64,000 bases of DNA from Streptomyces sp. NBC_00335. Lineage in GTDB: Bacteria > Actinomycetota > Actinomycetes > Streptomycetales > Streptomycetaceae. The notes below the pieces were generated by a model. It worked only from the letters and a program-made list of their open reading frames with translations. It did not search any database and was not told the DNA's origin. The DNA lies in contig NZ_CP108006.1 of the NCBI RefSeq assembly GCF_036127095.1, positions 4,951,501 to 5,015,500 on the forward strand. Direction: 5' to 3'. Shown here piece after piece: positions 58,901-64,000 of this stretch (position 1 is the first letter of the stretch; every line of letters starts with the position of its first letter). Made by a program: the position numbers and the translations under genes.

Positions 58901-60966
58901 GCGAGATGATCACCCCAGACTTGGTCGACCTCGACCTGTCGGCCGAGTCCAAGGAGGGGGCGGCACGTGCCCTCGCCGAACGGATGGTGGCGCTGGGCCG
59001 GGTCACCGACCTGGACGGCTTCCTGGCCGACGTGGCGGCGCGCGAGGCCCAGATGCCGACCGGCCTGGAGGGCGGCATAGGCATCCCCCACTGCCGGTCC
59101 GCCCACGTCACGACCCCCACCCTGGCCTTCGGCCGCTCCACCTCCGGCATCGACTTCGGAGCCCCGGACGGCCCGGCGGACCTGATCTTCCTGATAGCCG
59201 CCCCCGCAGGCGCCGACGACGCCCACCTGTCGATCCTCTCCACCCTGGCCCGCCGCCTGATGCGCCCCGACTTCGTGGCGGCCCTCCGCGCGGCCGCGAC
59301 CCCTGAGGAAGCCGCGGCCCTGGTCTCGGGCGAGCCCGAAAACCCGGCCGCGCCGACCACCAACCCGGCCACTCCGGCGCCCAATTCAGCCCCTCCGGCG
59401 TTTGAGGAGCGGGGGTCCGGGGGCGGAGCCCCCGGTTTCGGGAAGGGGCGGGGTGGGGAAAGCCCCGCAGGGCAGCAGCCGTTCCGGATCGTGGCCGTCA
59501 CGTCCTGCCCCACCGGGATCGCCCACACCTACATGGCAGCCGAGGCCCTCACCCAGGCCGCCGCCGAGGCCGGCATCGAGCTCACGGTCGAAACCCAGGG
59601 CTCCGCCGGCTTCACCAAGCTCACCCCCGAAACCATCGCCGCCGCCGACGCGGCCGTCTTCGCCCACGACGTCCCGGTCAGGGAAAGGGCCCGCTTCGCC
59701 GGCAAGCCCACCGTCGACGTGGGCGTCAAGGCGGGCATCAACCGCCCCGCGGAACTCCTCCAGGAGGCCCGCGACAAGGCCGCCCGAGGCGAGATCTCCA
59801 GCACCACCCCGACCCCCGTCGAAGAATCCGGACAGGACCAGGACGGCTACGGCGCCAAGCTCCGCACCTGGCTGATGTCCGGCGTCAGCTACATGGTCCC
59901 GTTCGTCGCCGCAGGCGGCCTCCTCATCGCCCTCGCCTTCGCCATCGGCGGGTACGAGATCAACACCGCCCCCTCGGTCGCCGAACACTTCGTCTGGACC
60001 GAGGCCGTGAGCTGGGCCGCACTGCTCTTCCAGACCGGCGGGCTCGCCTTCGGCTTCCTGGTCCCCGTCCTCGCCGGCTACATCGCCTACGGCATGGCCG
60101 ACCGCCCCGGCCTCGTCCCCGGCTTCGTCGGCGGCGCCGTGGCCCTCACCATCAACGCCGGCTTCCTCGGCGGTCTGATCGCCGGCCTCATCGCGGGCGG
60201 CACCGTCCTCGCCGTCCAGCAGCTGAAGATCCCCACCGCCCTGCGCGGGATCATGCCGGTGGTGGTCCTGCCGCTGATCGGCTCCGCCGTCACCGCGTTC
60301 CTGATGTTCCTGGTCGTCGGCAAGCCCGTCGCCTCGCTCCAGCAGGCCCTCACCGACTGGCTGTCGGGCCTCTCCGGCGCCAACGCGATCATCCTCGGCG
60401 TCATCCTCGGCCTGATGATGTGCTTCGACCTCGGCGGCCCGCTCAACAAGGTGGCCTACGCCTTCGCCATCGGCGGCCTCGCCACCCCCAACGAGGGCAG
60501 CCTCAAGGTCATGGCCGCCGTGATGGCCGCCGGCATGGTGCCGCCGCTGGCGATGGCGCTGGCCACCACGGTCCGCGGCCGGCTCTTCTCCAAGACCGAG
60601 CGCGAGAACGGCAAGGCCGCCTGGTTCCTCGGCGCCTCCTTCATCAGCGAGGGCGCCATCCCGTTCGCCGCGGCCGACCCGCTGCGCGTGATCCCGGCCT
60701 CCATGGTGGGCGGCGCGGTCACCGGAGCCCTCTCGATGGCCTTCGAGTGCACCCTGCGGGCCCCGCACGGCGGCATCTTCGTGATCCCGCTGATCGGCAA
60801 CCCGCTGCTCTACCTGATCGCCATCGCCGCCGGTACGGCCACCAGCGCCGGCCTGGTCATCCTCCTCAAGGGGATGCGCAAGCAGGACGAGACCCCGCGA
60901 CAGCAGGCCGGGGCCACCGAAGCGGCGCCCCTGCCGGAACAGGTGAAGGTCACCGCCGCCGCCTGA
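58897..60966 (+). CDS. fruA: PTS fructose transporter subunit IIABC
   Basis: 689 residues. IIA domain with phosphorylatable H65 (GIPHCRS), IIB with C204 (VAVTSCPTGIAHTYMAAEAL) and a membrane IIC domain (GVSYMVPFVAAGGLLIALAF, ISEGAIPFAAADPLRVIPA). Imports and phosphorylates fructose. The IIA-IIB linker (about residues 164-193) is coded by a copy of the GC-rich dispersed repeat. Confidence 0.93.
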   Translation: MSEMITPDLVDLDLSAESKEGAARALAERMVALGRVTDLDGFLADVAAREAQMPTGLEGGIGIPHCRSAHVTTPTLAFGRSTSGIDFGAPDGPADLIFLIAAPAGADDAHLSILSTLARRLMRPDFVAALRAAATPEEAAALVSGEPENPAAPTTNPATPAPNSAPPAFEERGSGGGAPGFGKGRGGESPAGQQPFRIVAVTSCPTGIAHTYMAAEALTQAAAEAGIELTVETQGSAGFTKLTPETIAAADAAVFAHDVPVRERARFAGKPTVDVGVKAGINRPAELLQEARDKAARGEISSTTPTPVEESGQDQDGYGAKLRTWLMSGVSYMVPFVAAGGLLIALAFAIGGYEINTAPSVAEHFVWTEAVSWAALLFQTGGLAFGFLVPVLAGYIAYGMADRPGLVPGFVGGAVALTINAGFLGGLIAGLIAGGTVLAVQQLKIPTALRGIMPVVVLPLIGSAVTAFLMFLVVGKPVASLQQALTDWLSGLSGANAIILGVILGLMMCFDLGGPLNKVAYAFAIGGLATPNEGSLKVMAAVMAAGMVPPLAMALATTVRGRLFSKTERENGKAAWFLGASFISEGAIPFAAADPLRVIPASMVGGAVTGALSMAFECTLRAPHGGIFVIPLIGNPLLYLIAIAAGTATSAGLVILLKGMRKQDETPRQQAGATEAAPLPEQVKVTAAA
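59388..59475. repeat. Dispersed GC-rich repeat, copy inside fruA
   Basis: Second copy of the repeat at 54298, here translated in frame as a Gly/Pro-rich linker between the IIA and IIB domains. Confidence 0.7.
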
Positions 60967-60978
60967 CCGCCGTCCCCG

Positions 60979-61749
60979 TCACCTCACCCGCGCGCGGAGC
61001 ACCATGGCTCCGCGCGCGGCCGTTTCGCTCTCGTAGACCTCGCACATGTGCCGCCCGTCCGGAGTCACCGTGTGCTCGACCTCCCACAGGCTGAACTCGC
61101 CCCCGTCCAGCAGGACGAAGGAGTGCTCGTACAGGCTGAAGCCCGCGTCCTGTCCGTCGGCCAGGCACTGCCGGGTGCCGAACACCTGCGTGATCTGGTG
61201 CGCGTAGGCCGACCGCAGGAGCAGGGCCACCCGCTCGCCGGGCCGGTCAGGGTTCTCCGCGCGGCGCAGCACCCGGCGGGCGTGGTCCGCGGATTCCTCC
61301 ACCGTGTACTCGCGGTGCCGCTGGGCCGGGGTCGGATTGGTGAACAGCGCGCTCAGCACGGCGATGTCGCTGTCCGGCTCTTCCTCCACCGTCACCTCCA
61401 CGAGCTCCCGCGCCACCTGCGAGGGGGCCTCGCCGGAGAGCCGGGCCGCCGCGAGGCAGGTCTCCGCCTTGCTCGCGAAGACCTCGTACCGTATGGAGAG
61501 GTCGGCGTCCTGACGGTGCGCCAGCTCCCACAGGACCACGGAGTCGCCGTCGGACAGCAGGTAGGCGTGCCGGTGTATCTCCCGCCACGGCCCCGCCGAC
61601 GGGTTGCGGCGGGCGGTGTGGAGGGTGGACCTGTGGGCGAGCGCCGTGCCCAGCCGCTCGACCAATTCGTCCGGCAGGTCGAAGGAGTTGAGGGCGCGGC
61701 CCAGGAGTCGGTCGAGGTGCGCCTCGGTTGTCTCGTGTGGATCGCTCAA
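60979..61749 (-). CDS. DUF6227 family protein
   Basis: 256 residues, conserved in Streptomyces, function unknown. N-terminal DRLLGRALNSFDLPDELVER; C-terminal EHSFVLLDGGEFSLWEVEHT. Converges on fruA with a 12-bp gap. Confidence 0.8.
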   Translation of the reverse strand: MSDPHETTEAHLDRLLGRALNSFDLPDELVERLGTALAHRSTLHTARRNPSAGPWREIHRHAYLLSDGDSVVLWELAHRQDADLSIRYEVFASKAETCLAAARLSGEAPSQVARELVEVTVEEEPDSDIAVLSALFTNPTPAQRHREYTVEESADHARRVLRRAENPDRPGERVALLLRSAYAHQITQVFGTRQCLADGQDAGFSLYEHSFVLLDGGEFSLWEVEHTVTPDGRHMCEVYESETAARGAMVLRARVR

Positions 61750-61941
61750 GGTGGGTCTCCAGGCCGTCGCAGCTTGTCACTTCGCGGAAGCTCAACGTAG
61801 CCCCTGGGTCTGACATCACGTCCGGGGTTCGGCAAAACGTCCGGGAAGCGCCAGGGGTTCCAGCCACCCCTTCAGGTCAACCTCCATGTCGATGAGCATG
61901 GTTGGGCCGGATAGCGGGCACAAGGGCGGGAGCATGACCGT

Positions 61942-62583
61942 ATGGCAACAAATACCGTGGGCGTCCCCCGCCAGCAGGGCCGGCCCCACAACCGCAAGGA
62001 CGCAGAACCGATCGCAGCCCCCCGCGCGCTGGCCTGGCTGCTGCTGCTCACCGGAGCCGCCGGAGTGCTGGCCGCCTGGGTCATCACCCTGGACAAGTTC
62101 CTGCTGCTGGAGAACCCGGACTTCAAGCCCGCGTGCAGTCTCAATCCGGTGGTTTCCTGCGGCAGCGTCATGAAGAGCGAGCAGGCGGCGGCCTTCGGCT
62201 TCCCGAACCCGATGCTGGGGCTGGTCGCCTACGGGGCGGTCGTGTGCGTCGGCGCCGGCCTGCTGGCCGGGGCCCGCTACCGCGGCTGGTTCTGGCTCGG
62301 TCTGGGCGCCGGCATGCTCTTCGGCGTCGGATTCTGCTCCTGGCTCATGATCCAGTCGCTCTACGAGATCAACGCGCTCTGCCTGTGGTGCTGCCTGACC
62401 TGGCTGGCCACCCTGCTGATGTTCTGGGCGGTCACCGCCCACACCGTCCGTACGGGGATCCTCCCCGCACCCGCGCCGGTGCGGAACTTCTTCGCCGACT
62501 TCGGCTGGGCCCCGCCCGCCCTGCACACCGGCGTGATCGGGATGCTGATCCTGACCCGGTGGTGGGACTTCTGGACCGGCTGA
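61942..62583 (+). CDS. Vitamin K epoxide reductase family protein
   Basis: 213 residues, four to five membrane helices. Cys pairs are PACSLNPVVSCGSVM and the active CLWC motif. VKOR homologues supply oxidising power for disulfide formation in secreted proteins. Confidence 0.9.
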   Translation: MATNTVGVPRQQGRPHNRKDAEPIAAPRALAWLLLLTGAAGVLAAWVITLDKFLLLENPDFKPACSLNPVVSCGSVMKSEQAAAFGFPNPMLGLVAYGAVVCVGAGLLAGARYRGWFWLGLGAGMLFGVGFCSWLMIQSLYEINALCLWCCLTWLATLLMFWAVTAHTVRTGILPAPAPVRNFFADFGWAPPALHTGVIGMLILTRWWDFWTG

Positions 62584-62608
62584 TCCCACCGGACCGGCCG
62601 ACGACATG

Positions 62609-62645
62609 CGAGGGCCCCGGCAGCTGGACGCTGCCGGGGCCCTCG
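62609..62645. terminator. Terminator after VKOR gene
   Basis: 16-bp perfect stem (62609-62624 with 62630-62645), 5-nt loop. Serves VKOR and possibly the convergent rodlin gene. Confidence 0.85.
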
Positions 62646-62734
62646 TCACGTCACACCGCAACTTCGAACGCGTCGCTCCACGGGCGCCGAGTATGTGGAC
62701 CTCGGGATCCCGGACCGTAGGTCGGGAGCGGAGA

Positions 62735-63145
62735 TCAGCTGCCGGCGGAGAGGTTGCCCGAGAGGACCGGGATGTTGCTGAGGATGTGCGAGAGCGGCTC
62801 GTCACCCTTGGCCTGGGTGGAGTTCTCGGTGCACTGCTGGTTCTGCGGGTTGGACAGGACGTTGATGTCCTGAACACCGATGTTGAGCGCGGCGATCAGG
62901 GACTGGGCGTTGACCTTGGCCGGCAGACCGATGCAGGGCTTGTTCAGGGTCCCCTGGACGACGCCGAGCTGCGGGCTCATGTCACCGTGCGTCTTCTGGT
63001 TGCCGTACGCCTGCACGGCGCCGTTCCCGTTGACGGTGTTGATCCCGTTGTCGTTGCCGATCGCCATGGCGGGGGCGGCAGCAGCAGCGCCCGCGCCGAC
63101 GGCGGCGGCGGTGACCGCGGCAGCAGTCATGATCTTCTTGAGCAT
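62735..63145 (-). CDS. rdl: Rodlin
   Basis: 136 residues. Signal peptide (TAAAVTAAAVGAGAAAAAPAMA), then rodlin core NGNGAVQAYGNQKTHGDMSP, LNKPCIGLPAKVNAQSLIAA and NPQNQQCTENSTQAKGDEP. Rodlins organise chaplins into the rodlet layer of aerial hyphae and spores. Two Cys could form a disulfide. Only one rodlin is in the window. Confidence 0.93.
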   Translation of the reverse strand: MLKKIMTAAAVTAAAVGAGAAAAAPAMAIGNDNGINTVNGNGAVQAYGNQKTHGDMSPQLGVVQGTLNKPCIGLPAKVNAQSLIAALNIGVQDINVLSNPQNQQCTENSTQAKGDEPLSHILSNIPVLSGNLSAGS

Positions 63146-63425
63146 CTTGATCCTTTTGTCGCACGAGTGCCCGCTAGTGGAGCGCCCTGATCAACTGCCT
63201 TCGTGAAGGGTTGGTTCCGCTGCTTCACTCAAACGGCCTGTCTGCGTGCAGGTTTTCCCCGGGTGGGGTGAGCCGCCCCCGGACGCGTGCGCGAAGCCCG
63301 CACGCACCCCGCAGCGGGGTGCCGGGCCGCGCGCTCGTGTTGCGCTCCGTGGAACCCCTTCGCACGGTGGGTAAGGAGGCGGATCGCTCGGGTCCGCTTC
63401 TGAGCGACCACGAGAAGGAACACCC

Positions 63426-63935
63426 ATGCACCGCACCAAGGCCTCCCGCATCCGCGTCCTCGTCCCGTCGGCCCTGGCGGTCGTCATACTCACCGGCGCG
63501 GCAGCTCCGGCGGGCGCCGCGGAAGGTGCCGGAGCCGCCGCGAACCGGGTGGCGGCCGCCCAGGAGGAGATCAAGGAGAGGGTGGCGGCGGCGGGTCCCG
63601 TCGAAGACGCCCTCGCCGCGGTCTCCAAGATCCTGGAGGACCTGACCAAGAGCCTGGGCACCCTGCTCCCGGGGATCAAGATCCCCGAGATCAAACTGCC
63701 CGCGCTCCCGTCCCTGCCGCAGCTCCCCGCGATCCCGGGGCTCCCCGACCTGCCGGTCCCGGCGCTTCCGGAGGTGCCGGTCCCCGAGATCCCCGGAGTC
63801 CCGGCACTCCCGGCGCTCCCGGTCGCCGATCCCGCGGCTCCGCCCGCGGGCGCGGTGCCCGCGGTGCCGGCGGTACCCGGTACGCCCACGGGCATCGTCC
63901 CGGAGATCCCGTCGTTCGCCGAGTTCCTTCCGTAG
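63426..63935 (+). CDS. Proline-rich secreted protein
   Basis: 169 residues, no family recognised. Signal peptide ending in PAGAA, a helical Ala/Glu segment, then a long run of L/I/V-P repeats (IPEIKLPALPSLPQLPAIPG and similar). Divergent from rodlin. ATG at 63426 follows GAAGGAA. Possibly a wall-associated or surface-layer protein. Confidence 0.75.
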   Translation: MHRTKASRIRVLVPSALAVVILTGAAAPAGAAEGAGAAANRVAAAQEEIKERVAAAGPVEDALAAVSKILEDLTKSLGTLLPGIKIPEIKLPALPSLPQLPAIPGLPDLPVPALPEVPVPEIPGVPALPALPVADPAAPPAGAVPAVPAVPGTPTGIVPEIPSFAEFLP

Positions 63936-63940
63936 GGACC

Positions 63941-63960
63941 CGGATCCGTACACGGATCCG
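63941..63960. terminator. Inverted repeat after the Pro-rich gene
   Basis: CGGATCCGT and ACGGATCCG with a 2-bp centre. Could be a terminator or an operator. Confidence 0.4.
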
Positions 63961-64000
63961 CACGCGGTTACGACTATTGGGCTGAACAGGTCTGATCGCG

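Overview
The window is chromosomal DNA of a Streptomyces-type actinomycete. The evidence is very high GC, GTG and TTG starts, tightly overlapping operons, and genus markers: a WhiB-like protein, an HrdD-type sigma factor with a SigR-type promoter, a rodlin and DUF6227. About 60 protein genes and one tRNA can be supported.

Region 1 (1-9175) is the right part of an integrative mobile element inserted at the 3' end of tRNA-Arg(CCU). It carries a tyrosine integrase, an Xre-type repressor, a small excisionase-like HTH protein, a DUF3631 ATPase, a DUF2637 membrane/HTH protein, MobC, a relaxase, a ParB-like protein and a Nudix hydrolase. Its left end lies outside the window. Relaxase plus MobC makes it look mobilisable rather than of the usual FtsK/TraB type.

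Region 2 (9471-33478) is a roughly 24-kb arsenic island. It has a classic resistance part: arsR-acr3-arsO divergent from arsC-arsT, an ArsN-like acetyltransferase, a flavoprotein with a Cys-rich tail, and an MFS exporter. It also has what looks like an organoarsenical biosynthesis part. An EPSP-synthase-like enzyme, a cofactor-independent phosphoglycerate-mutase-like enzyme, a CTP-synthase-like amidotransferase and two unknown proteins form one operon with three 4-bp overlaps. A LuxR-type regulator lies beside it. The same region has a PstS-PstCA-PstB-like importer with a fused permease, an ArsP-type permease, an aminotransferase, a secreted protein with four GAGWD repeats, and a large protein with nine vicinal Cys pairs. 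Six ArsR-family regulators lie in the island. Three minus-strand operons (transporter, biosynthesis, secreted peptide/Cys-pair protein) share a 35-bp upstream motif, and five copies of a CATnGA-N6-TCTATG palindrome flank the ArsP and aminotransferase genes. A plausible reading is phosphate-like uptake of arsenate, enolpyruvyl transfer to arsenoenolpyruvate, rearrangement to arsonopyruvate, further modification, and export. The first steps resemble the S. lividans bisenarsan route, but no polyketide synthase or decarboxylase is present here.

Region 3 (33600-52700) is mixed chromosomal content: an over-long HelD/UvrD-like ATPase and partner, an ABC efflux operon (adaptor, ATPase, FtsX permease), a tyrosine phosphatase, PucR and WhiB regulators, a dehydrogenase joined in frame to a RidA domain, an M6 metalloprotease, TetR with an MFS pump, a LigB-type dioxygenase and a Uma2 protein.

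Region 4 (52700-64000) holds hrdD, a WYL regulator divergent from an MFS pump, the fructose operon fruR-fruK-fruA, DUF6227, a VKOR protein, a rodlin and a proline-rich secreted protein.
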